Shown here: in pieces, positions 31,326 to 42,270 of the stretch
Position numbering within the stretch: the first letter of the stretch is position 1
Layout of the letters: each line of letters opens with the position of its first letter
DNA from: Heligmosomoides polygyrus polygyrus
Taxonomy: Eukaryota > Nematoda > Chromadorea > Rhabditida > Heligmosomidae
Length of the DNA stretch: 64,000 nt
NCBI GenBank assembly: GCA_947396885.1
Contig: OX377205.1
Location: forward strand, 76,852,969-76,916,968
Reading direction: 5' to 3'
Program-made: the position numbers and the translations under genes
The notes under the pieces: model-generated
Told to the model about the DNA's origin: nothing
Database searches by the model: none
What the model saw: the letters and a program-made list of their open reading frames with translations, nothing else

Positions 31326-32104
31326 TCATTTGGTACAAGTCGCGTAGGTGAGCAGCGGAGCGGGGGTGCGGTAACGGCAGAGCACCGACCGTACTCACGC
31401 ACTGTACCGTAATCACTCCAGCCAATCAAACCCGAAACGAACACGCCCCTTCTATGGCACTGCGGGGCTCGGAGTTCCTTCCCTTGCCAAAGCCGTGCCC
31501 GAAGGGCACGTCTGCGTCCATCTGGGAAGTTCAACAAGCTCGCCACGGATGTCACTCAACCTACACGTGCTGAAATGGCACACAACCCGGAGTTCCTTCC
31601 CTTGCCAAAGCCGTGCCCGAAGGGCACGTCTGCGTTCACCTGGGAAGTTCAACAAGCTCGCCACGGATGTCACTCAACCTACACGTGCTGAAATGGCCCA
31701 CAACCCGGAGTTCCTTCCCTTGCCAAAGCCGTGCCCGAAGGGCAAGTCTGCGTCCATTTGGGAAGTTCAACAAACTCGCCACGGATGTCACCCAAGCTAC
31801 ACGTGCTGAAATGGCCCACAACCCGGAGTTCCTTCCCTTACCAAAGCCGTGCCCGAAGGGCACGTCTGCGTTCACCTGGGAAGTTCAACCAGCCCCGCCA
31901 CGGGCACCACCTGTGTTAAAATGGCCCACCTGGTCACTACCAACCTCGAAGGCAGTACCTCGCAGAGGAGGCGCATTCGATCGATGCCGTGGCTGCCGCG
32001 ATTACGGTAGAAGTAACGACGAGTTCGCCGCACCCTCACGGCCGCTACCGCACCCCGCCGCCGTCACCGCACCCTCCGCTGCTCACCTCCGCGACATGTA
32101 CCGG
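31326..32104. mobile_element. TIR element with satellite core (about 780 bp)
   Basis: The left end (tggtacaagtcgcg, ggtgagcagcggag) is repeated inverted at the right end (ctccgctgctcacctccgcg, gacatgtacc), with about 45 bp recognisable. The core between is a 118 bp tandem repeat. There is no coding capacity. Flanking duplications were not resolved. Confidence 0.6.
31471..31930. repeat. 118 bp tandem repeat, about 3.9 units
   Basis: Units start at 31471, 31589, 31707 and 31825, exactly 118 bp apart. Each contains ggagttccttcccttgccaa and gccgtgcccgaagggca. Units are nearly identical, indicating recent expansion. Confidence 0.9.
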
Positions 32105-33484
32105 TCATTTTTTATTACATTTGTTTAAGAGTTACTAATCTTCTTACCAATACACAGAATAACTTTTCGGCGTGGTTCATTTCTTTTCCTCGTTTTTTTT
32201 GTCATCCGGTTGCTCCCCACTTGTACTACTATTTCATGTCGTCAGTTTTAGCACACTTTAAAATCCGTACTTACATATATCATCCCTTACATTTAACGAA
32301 ATTATTTTTTTCTTTCAAGCTTAGGTTTTTTTTTGACATTTGTATCCAACATCTGGACGGTATTAAGGTTTCTTGTGTTAATGTGTTTTCTTCCTTTAGA
32401 CAATGTACATAGACTGGAAATGTCTATTCTTCGAGCAATGCTTTGCATTAAATTAATTCTGAGAAAGGGAAGGCTTGTGAGAAAGTCGTAAATTATGATT
32501 GGTACGTGGTCTCACATTCACAGTATAGGTTGAAAAACGCAAGCCAGTGGCTTTTACCAATCTTGTTAATAAGTTTGATGTTCACACCCTCACTCGTTAA
32601 GACCTACCGATGAAGTGTCATATAATACCCATACCCACCGTAAAGATCGCTGAAGGGACGGTAGTTACATTCCCTTCGTCCTTTTGCTGTAATTCCATCT
32701 GCTTTCGTCAATTTAGAAAACCATAGTTCCAGTGGAATCGTCCCGACGAGTGCTACCGCATGCAGCAAAAGACTATTTACATAGCCCGATTTTTAGGCTA
32801 ATTCTCTCGAAGTACTGAAGGCCATTCATTAGAGAGCGACGTCGCCGTTAATTACACCTGGAAGACGTCCGGGTTCGTATGCAGGAGACTGGCAGTTTCA
32901 GACGTAATCAGACAGTGTTGTCTGACAACGTAAACTCACGTGAAAATCGGAAGGAGAGATGACAAGCAAGAACGTCGGGCAAACAGCAACACCTTAAGGA
33001 CCATGCGAGGAAGTGGAGAAAAAATATTCAGTCTGCCTTATGGGAACAATGTAAGCGACTGAACAAGTATGAATACTCAAATGATGCAGCTGGCAAACCA
33101 AGAATGCTATAGATCTCTTATTCTGGCTAACATTTCGGGGCCTGGAAGAGTGGAATAGAGTTTGGAAAATCATCCGTCCAAGAACCGTTTCAAATCACAA
33201 CGGTGAATTAAAGGTTGGCAGGAGAGGGAGACGAAACACGAGGAGGTAACACAGATAGTCCAGTGATTCAGCCTCTCCGCTGTGACATGAAGTTCAAGCT
33301 CCTTTTGTAGGCTCAAGGTTTTCAAGAAGCTGACTACGCTGAATCATATAAGGTCTCAATACCAATCTGGGCACAAAATTAGTGACAATAATTGACGCTT
33401 TTGTTTTAAGGTAACTAATTTGTAGTCAAGCATTCACGAAATCATGTCTTTTGAATATGTTCGCGAGCGATTCTCCAAGAAATT
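32105..33484. other. Unannotated stretch
   Basis: No gene, LTR or TIR could be supported in about 1.4 kb. One frame of 63 codons (32221-32412) is Phe-rich and unconvincing. Confidence 0.3.
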
Positions 33485-33547
33485 TCTAAAGAATCCGAAT
33501 TTGGAATCCCTCGCTTTCCGAGGGAAACCAAATTCGGATTTTTTAGA
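33485..33547. other. 63 nt near-perfect hairpin
   Basis: The arms tctaaagaatccgaatttgg plus aatccctcg and the matching inverse form a stem of about 29 bp with roughly three mismatches around a 5 nt loop (ctttc). The size fits a small hairpin RNA precursor or a minimal MITE. Function is unknown. Confidence 0.55.
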
Positions 33548-33851
33548 GTTTATATTTTCCGAAATTTTGGTGTTTTCGTCGGTTCGTCGTTCTCTGATTC
33601 GAACTCGAACTTCGAGCTCCGTCCAGACGCCATTAGTCTTGCAAAATCTAATCAATTTGAAATAACTGGTAGTTCTGCGACCTTTAGCTGTTGCTCTTCG
33701 GCTTATCGGCAATTGTTTTCTCATTATCTCCTCGTTAACACTCAGCGCGCGAAGCATGTACCGCCTTCTCAAGAGACCAAAGCCAAGCTATTCATATCAA
33801 TTTCTTGTGCAGTTATTATTCTTACTTATTACATGAATCATAGCATTTGGT

Positions 33852-34152
33852 GGGCCCGTGAAGCGCAGTCGGAGGAGGCGCCGGCTGTCGCGTGCACCCG
33901 ATACCAGGTTCCTGGTTCGGATTTCCCGCCAAGGCCAACCAAGCCTTCTATCCCTCGGGGGTCGGTGAATTGGTACCAAACTTGTCTGGGAAGGATAAAG
34001 CACTGACTTGCACATGGGCTGGCCACCGCAAGTCATTGTAAGGCGAAATACGCATTCAACACGCCTCCACGACATCCCGTAGAAGTACAATACGTGACGC
34101 ATCTCAAAGAGGATTGAATAACGCCGTCCTTTATCCTTATTATTATCCTCTC
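33852..34152 (+). mobile_element. tRNA-derived SINE, copy 2 (301 bp)
   Basis: This is the same family as copy 1: A box gaagcgcagtcgg, B box ggttcggattt and the same body and tail. It is flanked by the 9 bp target duplication gcatttggt (33843-33851 and 34153-34161). The two copies are clearly alignable over their full length, with scattered differences. Confidence 0.85.
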
Positions 34153-34161
34153 GCATTTGGT

Positions 34162-35330
34162 AGCAAATAACACATCAAAGACTAGAAATGAACAAACTAG
34201 TTACTTACACATCACCATTTATGAATGAGCACAACACAAAAGGAAAACAATCGAGAAACAACAAGCACCACGGATCCAAATATCGTTCTATCGTAGTCGA
34301 ATTAGACCCTTATCGTCCGACAGCTGTAGATATGGAACTACAAAATTTCAATTGCATCTTCAGAACAGCACCCTCATACAGTATAACTACGTAGTCCTAA
34401 AACATAGACAATAGCAAAATGAACATCAACAATTTCATTCTCACCTGAGCTAACCTATCCCTGGACAAGACGCTCTTTTTGACTCTTCACTCCTTCTGCA
34501 CTTACAGCACGGCGATATTCTTTCATTTTTTTCTGGACGTTAGCTGCCAGTATTTTTTTATAAAAATGACCCGACCGCTTAAATTGTTGGGTGCTCAACT
34601 TTTTCTGCAAGACCCATAAACTGGTTTATTGGATAAGCACAAAAGCACTATAGACTACAAAAGGCTAAGGATCTCAATGAGGTCTGATTTTGGTTGGCCG
34701 TGATGGATAGGATTGGACCTTGCACAAGCAGCAGTGCTGAGCTTTGCTGGCTTTCCTCGGGGGGCGGGGGGCGGGGGGGGGGAGGTTTGGGCGAAAAAAA
34801 TTCGACCTTTCCTCGACCTCAGGAGTTGTGGAAGTACAATGGTGCCTTAACGGCAGTTTAAATCTGATTACTTTCTACACATCTCCTACACATTTATTTC
34901 ACTCTAAACTTCCAAATAAGGGTTTACTTTGAGCTGTGCTTCACTCACTCTTCTCACTTTTGTATTACCCAACGTATTGTGTTTTTTCAGCGAATGTTAA
35001 ACAGTGACCTCCTGCTATGCAGGTACGGGTTACAGCAAGTACGGATGACTACGGCTGTCGAGGTCATAATCACCGATTTTGCCCAAACTACTCTTAGGTT
35101 TTTTTTGCTGTGCTGATCACGACATTCGTTTTTGAAATTTCGGCTGACTACGGGTGGCTACAGCAGGTACGGGTGACAGAACTGTTGAGGTCATGGGGTG
35201 TTGATCACAAATCTGTGGTGCTGATCACGAATCTGACCCTTTTGACAATTTAAGAGTGAAATAAATGTGTTAGAGATGTGTAGGAATCAAATTGTGAAGG
35301 AGGCTGCGGTTTAAAAAAATGCAAAAATTG
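34162..35330. other. Unannotated stretch with a G-run
   Basis: No gene is supported. A G-rich tract at 34759-34793 has several runs of six or more G. A dispersed repeat segment at 35064-35240 contains ataatcaccgattttgccc and repeated gctgatcacgaatctg. Confidence 0.35.
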
Positions 35331-35411
35331 TGCATAGCACGGAGTCGAACATCTGGCCTAGCATCTTTGAAGCAGCACCACAACCTGCTGAGCCATCGAC
35401 TCGCTTGCCAC
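35331..35411 (-). pseudogene. tRNA-like sequence (SINE head or tRNA relic)
   Basis: The minus strand has a perfect A-box match (tggctcagcagg, 35384-35395) and a B box (gttcgactcc, 35341-35350) at tRNA spacing. Acceptor and anticodon stems do not pair convincingly, so it is not a working tRNA. It differs from the main SINE family of this window. Confidence 0.5.
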
Positions 35412-36224
35412 AAAGCGTTTCGCCGCGTCCCAGACAACAGCGCGCGCATGCACGTGGGCACGTGCTGACGGTGCGCTACTGTACTCCGCATTCGAGGGCC
35501 CATAGCTCGTTTGCATCAAGGACTCAGCAAAAACGAAACATGTTTTTCTACTACACGAAGGGTGGAGATTCTCGTAGTACTGTCCCCCGTTCAGACCTTC
35601 GCCTGAGATCCTTCTCCGGTGAGTAAAAATCTCCGAATGGTATAGCTGCGTATGCACAGCTCAAGAATTCAGCATTGGCAAGGATCTAGCGGTAGCCTTG
35701 TGCAATACAGAACGGGTGGCAGCTTCCAAGAACATCACAGAACATCAAATGTCATCAAATGAATATCAATCAAACATCCCAGAAGCCGGGATAAGGAAGA
35801 AAGAAAGAAGTCCGGCTTCGGCCCACTTATTTGACTACACTGTTCTTCCTAACTTCTTCACATCTCGAAAAGCTGGGAAATACTCTACCTAAGCAAATGA
35901 GAGAAGGCTTGGTAGACCATTTGCGGAAAGACGATTCGTGGACAGCAATTATAAAGCAAATAAATCCCTCCAAGTTCTTTCAGCGGTGAATGCCAACAGG
36001 ACTTCTGCGGCATGTTACCGGAACGAAGAAAAGTAGCGCTGACGCTCACTTGAACAAATCGATGATCATCAGCAGCAAAGTGCAACAATGGCAATCCCCT
36101 ATATATTTTGATGAATAAACGAGATGTAGTGCATCATTGCCTGCCTTTCCTTGTTTATAAACAGTGAATCCAAGAAACTGCCCTCCCGGGGCGAGTTACC
36201 TGTTCTTCGGATAGGCTGTGTACT

Positions 36225-36752
36225 ATGTCTCCAACAAGTGGATCCGTCGAAATAATGCAGAATTCCACCTGTCGCTCAGGGAATAGCGATTACTACTCTA
36301 GCCATCCGCTGCAAACAGGCCACCTGTGCAATGTTCAATGTGCAACGTTTTATGCTCAAATTTCGCTTAACTCTGCAGCTTCTGGAGATGTAGACGCAAA
36401 GTTGATAGCTTGCCTTCTGCAAATTTCCCATGACATCTTTACTCTTTTCGCAGGTGATTTAGCCGTTCGTAATTTTCCTCTTATTGCCAACACTACCATT
36501 ACACCTGCATGTCATGAACAAACATTGAGCACACAACCATCTGACAGGCCTTACATAGCTACCAATTCAACTGGCTTCGGGACTCTTACAGTAAAAACTC
36601 TCTCAGCAATGCGGGACTCGTACAGTACCTTTAGGAAATCCCTACCATTGCTTTGCAAGACTGTTCACGGATCGAAAGTTGTCGTGGAATTAGTTGTTTT
36701 CAATGTTACAATGTTTTGTCGTCTATTTCTTTCTCCATTACCGAGGAGATAG
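36225..36752 (+). CDS. Unidentified 175-codon frame in arm A
   Basis: This is the longest frame in the duplicated unit (MSPTSGSVEIMQ start, Ser/Thr-rich, six cysteines). I do not recognise it. In arm C the same sequence (63040-63625, minus) is broken because 8 bases near GHLCNVQC are missing. No purifying selection is evident, so it may be a chance frame. Confidence 0.25.
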   Translation: MSPTSGSVEIMQNSTCRSGNSDYYSSHPLQTGHLCNVQCATFYAQISLNSAASGDVDAKLIACLLQISHDIFTLFAGDLAVRNFPLIANTTITPACHEQTLSTQPSDRPYIATNSTGFGTLTVKTLSAMRDSYSTFRKSLPLLCKTVHGSKVVVELVVFNVTMFCRLFLSPLPRR

Positions 36753-37923
36753 TAGCTAGTAATGTCATAAACCAGCACCTAATCACCATAAAGAAATTCG
36801 CTAGTTAATTTCTGCACTCTGACTCTGACTGATCTGCACTGAATGCCACATTTGATTGGGAACTATGGGTTAAGAACTACACAAATGCACCTATGAATGA
36901 AGCTGTAAACAATCGAGCATTGCTGTGCACCGCTATTTTACTAGCTTGTAGATTACCCTAAACTCTGTTTTCTTATGAATTGATGAAGTTTCTCACCGTT
37001 CTGTTTCCACGGATTGACCAAGGCGACGCCGTTAGGTGAACGTAAAACTCGAGACTTCAGGACTCACTGATTTACTGATTGGGAGATTTCTCTCGCATCG
37101 ACTTCACATTCAGTAGAAACCTACGGAAAGAATACTTCGTTCTGAACAAGTTTACACGGTATAGTGAAGGTTGAAAGTTGCAATGTCTCTCTGATTCTTC
37201 CACTCCTTCAAGAGAGTCAGTTATCCATCTTCGAATCTAACTAAGGATTTCACAGCAGTTGCAGGTTCAGCGAACAAGTTAGATTCGAGGAGTAGCAGTA
37301 CGAGGATGTTCATACTGTAGCAGTTGGTTTACAAACATATGAAAGGTTTAAACCAAGGCTTCATTCAGTCAATCAGAACGTCACGATCAAAGAGAGACGA
37401 AGATATTATTTGACCAAGGTGAAGAAGGAAGCAGTCGCAGTGAATTAATCACTCATCGAAAAGATTCGTTCTGACGAAAACATTATACAAGAAGTTCCGA
37501 CTGATAATCGTGACAGAACGGCGATCATTACCATATTGTACAAATGTCCTTCATTGAAAAATATGAAATCCGGTGAAATAGGAACAGCTAAAATACCCAC
37601 CATAAGGATTGGAAAAAGGACGCGGTAGGCGCGTTTTCCGCATTCTTTGTGTTCTTTCGCTGAAGCCGTGCTGATGTTTATCCTTTTCAAACAACTCGCA
37701 TACCGTGGTGATCACCTCGACAAGATCTACCCAGTGCCGCAAAAACATTTTTCGTTACTCCGCTTTCGACCGCTGTATTTTCGAAAGCGCCAGGGGATTC
37801 TCATTAGCGAGGGACGTCTCCACTAATTGCGCCCAAAGGATACTCGGATTCGAAGCCAGCGCCATTGACAGTAGAGATTCTTTAGAAAAAGTTATGTAGT
37901 CCGATAAATTTATAAGACCACAG

Positions 37924-37924
<1 letters not shown>

Positions 37925-37959
<35 letters not shown>

Positions 37960-37974
37960 TTCATTTATTCATTT
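37925..37974. repeat. (ATTT)n microsatellite
   Basis: A tttattta-type run, also present in shortened form in copies B (52478-52500) and C (61817-61852). It marks a variable position shared by all three. Confidence 0.9.
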
Positions 37975-38244
37975 ATACACTGAAAAAATATCTCCATCGG
38001 GTTAAGTTAAGGGAAGGGTAAAAATAGATAGAAGACGTTTCAGTCAGTTCCTGCTTGAGACACGCCATGCACTTTACTTCTGCGAGATATTGTAGACTTG
38101 AACTCATAGTTGGTCTACAGAGTAACTTACTGTGACTGTCGATGTACAAGTCAATGTTTTATTCTTGCTGAAACAATCTAAATCTAATTAGCCGACTTGG
38201 GAGGAATGGAGAAATGAAGGAATTGGTTGGAATTGGTTAGCCTA

Positions 38245-38316
38245 GGTGGCGTCCAGACCTAGAATCTCGACTCCGCTGCATGCGACAGCCGGCGGGTCTA
38301 CGATTGCGCTACCACG
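38245..38316 (-). mobile_element. SINE head fragment in arm A (also in B and C)
   Basis: The minus strand reads tagcgcaatcgtagaccc, ccggctgtcgcatgca and ggagtcgagattct, which is the tRNA-like head of the SINE family at 30669. Equivalent fragments lie at 52766-52842 (minus) and 61480-61553 (plus), so the insertion predates the duplication. Confidence 0.55.
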
Positions 38317-39205
38317 TAATTATGTATAATTGACAGAAAGTTCGTGTAGAACTTTCGACTTGGAAAGGTATCTGGAGGATTTACTAGGTTTCATATCAAT
38401 AACCCGTTCTTCTTTCTTGCTCATCAGTGAACTTTCGCTGTGTTGCAGGTCCTGTAACTTTTTTGAAAAGGAAGTTATAAAGTTGAACCCTACTCTGGAC
38501 TCTAAAACAGTTATATTACGTGCAGGTGGAGTTATTTGGAACTTGAATAAGGAAAAATTCTTCTAGTCATAAATCCGCTGCGCTTCACTCTCAGTAGTGA
38601 ATTCTCCCAGCTTCCACGTGGTATATCTTTTGTGAAAAAGGCGCTGAAGGCCAGAGGGTTTTCCTGTGCTCGGAAGATATTGCTATCATTGAAAAACAGT
38701 AGGGAGGAGGAAATGGAGATTGAGTCAGCGACGTCTCCTAGCGGCCACAAATCCTTGATTTGAGTCAGCGACGTCTTCTAGCGGCCACAAATCAATTGCG
38801 TTCCATCTTCAGCAGTGAATTTTCCGAGTTTTCGCGCACTGTAACTCTTTAGAAAGGGTGGTTAGGATGCTAAGATTTTTCCTATGCAAAGCAGGCTTGA
38901 GCGTCTGTAAAACTGGAAAAGTGTAGGGAAATAAGTTCAACCGAATAGTCTTATATGCGTACCTAAACTCAGAGAAAATCAACGACATCTTGATCCCATT
39001 TTGTTATCATCAGCTAGGTCTCTGGGGACATTCAGCTTCCAAAATGCTTATAGTAGCATATGTTACCACTGCAAGCGTCTTCTGATACTGTAATTTTATA
39101 AAATTTCAAGAGACTAGTTATTTTGCCCCTTTTCTGCCGAGGTCGACTTTTGGGCAGCGCTCGACTCCACCTGGGCTCTGCGTTCATCGCCCGCGCCCGC
39201 TGTGA

Positions 39206-40868
39206 CGAAAGAGGATTGCTAGGATGCAGGCGTCGAGCCGCTCGCGATTGGAGCGCATTCTTCCAGAATTACGATTGGGGCGCGCTCTTGCGATTGGGGC
39301 GCGTTGTGCTTAGGGTGCAGTGTATAGATCCTTTGGATAATGGTATTTTTTCCCTAATTCATAGTGATTCTGCCTTTCCATGTCATAGCAACCTGTTCTC
39401 ATCGCCCCAAAAGTCCGTGAATGTTCAGCCTGATTCGTTACTAACTGATATGTTGATTTTACAGTCTCGCACGCAAACTGACAATGACTACCTCCGTCAA
39501 ATGTAGCATTTGCCTCAAAGGTCCACTGGTTCTCAGTAATATGTACAGGCATATGAGGGAAATCCATGGATGCAATGAACAGGAGATAGAATTGTTCAAA
39601 GAGGATATAAAACTTGCGAAATATGGTGTTAGTGCAGAGTTTCCTTGCCGAATTTGCGGCAAGGCATTTTTCACCGGATATGGCAGAAGGGAACATATGA
39701 AGGTAGGTGTGACGTTCCGGAGTTGCTTGTTTGAATATGCAAATCCTTTCCGTAATTGGTTGAAAGTATCTCACAGCCTTTCTATTTTCAGTCTTTAAAC
39801 TGTCACGGTATCAAAACATGATATATGAGCTGAAGATTAACATAAGTGGCGGTCAAGCGTTTTTTGCATTTAGACAGCACATGATCGGGTCGAACACGAA
39901 CTAACGAATCAAGACAAGGAGAACAGAATTCCCAGCGTTTCTTGTCCGGGATGTGAGACTGTGCTTTACACGAACATTGAGCTAGCTACACATTGCCAGG
40001 AGCAGCATAGCGATCAGGGTGGCGACTTCGCAATTGTTCAGAAGGAGTTCTGCAGCTTGGATGATTTTGAGGTTTAATTTCTACAAGGTTATATGCGCTG
40101 TTCTTAACCGTGATACGCTATGATAATTTTGCTTAGCGCTGGAAGAGTGGTATGGAGCGTGCTACGTTAACACGTCTTTCAAAGAGCTGGAACTCGAGAA
40201 GTGTTAATGCAGCCACCACGTTCTATCGCTGTCATCGAGCAGGCAGAACTGATTTTGAATCAGATGCAAGAAAACCGATAGGTCGATATAGGAGCATCAC
40301 ACGTGTACAGAAAGACCCCTACACCTCTAATTAAGCACCCAAGAAGTCTGTAAAACTGTAGAGGTGGCAGTTAAATAGAGGTAAGACGATATCTTGTTTG
40401 TTGATGTTGGACATACCTAGGATGTAAAATCCTGCTATTTTTTCGAGGCAATTGGAATCCCTAAGAATTTTTCTTGACAGTCCTACATTGTTTTTAACAG
40501 CTTCGCTGATATCATTATTGTCTAGTCGATTCTGGTAGCAATATCATAGTTATGGTTGCCATCCGACCTTTCATGCCTAATGAGAATAGTTGATCATATA
40601 CTGAACCGATAATATAAAACGAGTATGATAATGTGATGATTTTGACAACTGTATGCATAATAAACGTTTTCAAGTGATAAAATATAATTAATAGTAAATG
40701 TGGTGATCCATCTATACCTGTGCCAGTAACATGCATCCTAAAACATTTCAATGGTAGCTTTCAAGCTGTTCGGGCATCATTGAATAACCTTGACACTAGC
40801 GCGCCCCAATGAGAATATGGCGTCCCAATCGTAACGAGCGGCTCGACGCCTGCATCCTAGCAATCCTC
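39206..40868 (+). mobile_element. 1.66 kb TIR element present only in arm A
   Basis: Comparison with copies B and C, which read ctgtga directly followed by gtcttcc, shows a 1663 bp insertion here. The ends are perfect 34 bp inverted repeats (39211-39244 and 40835-40868, starting gaggattgctaggatgcagg). Subterminal copies of cgattgg-gcgc lie at 39245, 39272 and 39291, and inverted at the right end (gcgccccaat, 40801). No target duplication is visible. It carries a spliced zinc-finger gene. TIR type and gene content suggest a Mutator-like element, but no catalytic domain is present. Confidence 0.8.
39484..40334 (+). CDS. Three-C2H2-finger protein, three exons, within TIR element
   Basis: Predicted exons are 39484-39702, 39874-40071 and 40137-40334, about 205 codons in total, with introns of 171 and 65 bp. 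Finger 1 (CSICLKGP...RHMREIH), finger 2 (CRICGKAFF...REHMKTAH) and finger 3 (CPGCETVL...THCQEQH) each fit C-x2-C-x12-H-x4-H exactly. Finger 2 is complete only if AAG|gtaggt joins tttag|ACA, which is good evidence for real splicing. Exon 3 adds W-K-x-x-x-E (WKSGMERATL) and FYRCHRAG, a pattern seen next to C2H2 fingers in Mutator-like/FAR1-type DNA-binding regions. The second donor (GAG|gtttaa) is weak; without it the protein stops at 40077. No stop interrupts the frame. Confidence 0.6.
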
Positions 40869-41603
40869 GTCTTCCTCACACCTGGGTGCGAGACCCAGCG
40901 GTACTAGGCCATCTCTAGGCAGCGACACAGCACCGTAGAACGAACAGGACTATTGATTGACCTTGCTTGTGACGTTAATTTGTTTTGAAAATTTTTCGTA
41001 CATATCAATTCAAAGCATGGTACATATGCTTCAAAGCACCTTTTCACTTTGAAACATATGTAGCATGCTCAGTTACCAGTTTACCGACTGCCAATTCTGC
41101 ATGTGTAAAGGGCTAGGTCCAAAACTATTGGACCTACATTGTAACACCTTTTGTGGACGTAAGCAACTTTTCGGTAAAGGTAAATGTAAGAGTTTTATGT
41201 GTCAATTTCATTTCAAATTGAACAATTTCCAAACTAGGTATGCCTTTCGTCAATTACATACGACGGCTTTCCGATAAAAACAAAAACTGGTTTTTTAAAC
41301 AACAAGTATATCCCTATTTCCTTACAAAAAGTAACAAAACACACCAACATATTTATTCTTCATCTCAAGAGTTCTAATAATCTCCTAAACGCGTTGACTT
41401 CCTATTGCCTGTATGTAAAAGGAACGTTACGAAGTGAACATTGTATCTCTGGTTCGCCAAAACAATTTAGAAATAATCTGAGTAGTTTTAATTTAAAAGT
41501 TTTTATCTAGAATTAGGGAACAAAAATATAACACTAATGAAAGCGTGACACGCTGTGCGTCGGCTGTTGGGAGCGTCCTGAACAGGCACGGCTCTCCTAA
41601 ATG

Positions 41604-41849
41604 CTAGCCACATTTCCATCCTTCCCACAATGACGAAGCGTTGTTTGGATAAAGTAAAGCACTGACGTCTCTAGCAATCTCCATGTTCTTCGTCGTGAGA
41701 CCTCGGCTTTGTTGTAAAATTGCTTTCAAGCCTTTCTGTGTTTCACAATTGACGTCTTTATTGGCAGAGCTCCATAAATCATTGGGCAGGTCCAATACGC
41801 AATCGAATTGCCAGAGTGAGATCCCGTAGAAGTAAAACTTGTGGAGCAC
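41604..41849 (-). CDS. Conserved 81-codon frame, arm A copy
   Basis: The frame contains FDCVLDLPNDLWSSANKD, KGLKAILQQSRG and YPNNASSLWEGWKCG. It is open over the same length in arm C (59616-59861, plus) with about eight amino-acid changes, several from roughly ten base changes. I do not recognise it. The upstream part merges with SINE-like sequence (atcccgtagaagta), so the start is uncertain. Replacement changes are as common as silent ones, which does not favour selection. Confidence 0.3.
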   Translation of the reverse strand: MLHKFYFYGISLWQFDCVLDLPNDLWSSANKDVNCETQKGLKAILQQSRGLTTKNMEIARDVSALLYPNNASSLWEGWKCG

Positions 41850-42029
41850 TACCTACAGTATCTGACTATCGCCTTCATTCTTCGTATTTTAACTAAACAG
41901 CAGATTATATAGATATTAACTAGTACTAAAAGCAGCCTTAATTAACTGTTAATTCTGATTGAAAGTAATCGAATTAAATAATCATTAGTGTACGCATGTT
42001 TGTAGACCTGCAGAAGGAGTTAAAAGTCC

Positions 42030-42270
42030 TCTTTGCATGAAGCGATGTTGTGTTGAGTCCTAGGTAAAGGATTTCAACCTTCGGGCTCAATCCAGTAGTA
42101 CCTGAATTATCTGGAAGGATAGATTTTCGTCACATGTATTTGTAGATTGGATGGGCAGCGCAAGTCATTGTATTTATAGGTCAATGTTCATTCATGTGGT
42201 CTTCACGGTACAAGTGCATAGATTACGTGACTCATTCCAGAAGGTGATGGATTGACGCTAACCTTTTTCA
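42030..42270 (+). mobile_element. Degenerate SINE copy in arm A, with empty hAT target
   Basis: Matches the 3' two thirds of the SINE family (ttatctggaaggatagattt, gcgcaagtcattgta, ttcattcatg, cattccagaagg). The single attgacgc at 42251-42258 is the uninterrupted form of the site where the hAT-like element sits in arm C. Confidence 0.65.

Noticed and set aside
31326..32104. Helitron with internal minisatellite
   Set aside because: Long terminal inverted repeats are present, and I could not find a CTRR end with a 3' hairpin or an A/T insertion site.
31455..32128. Repeated proline/arginine-rich proteins
   Set aside because: Products of the 118 bp tandem repeat, which shifts frame every unit.
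35331..35411. Functional tRNA gene
   Set aside because: The promoter boxes are good but acceptor and anticodon stems do not pair.
37445..37899. Short frames shared by A, B and C as a conserved gene
   Set aside because: Conservation is explained by recent duplication. Frames differ in length and stops between copies.
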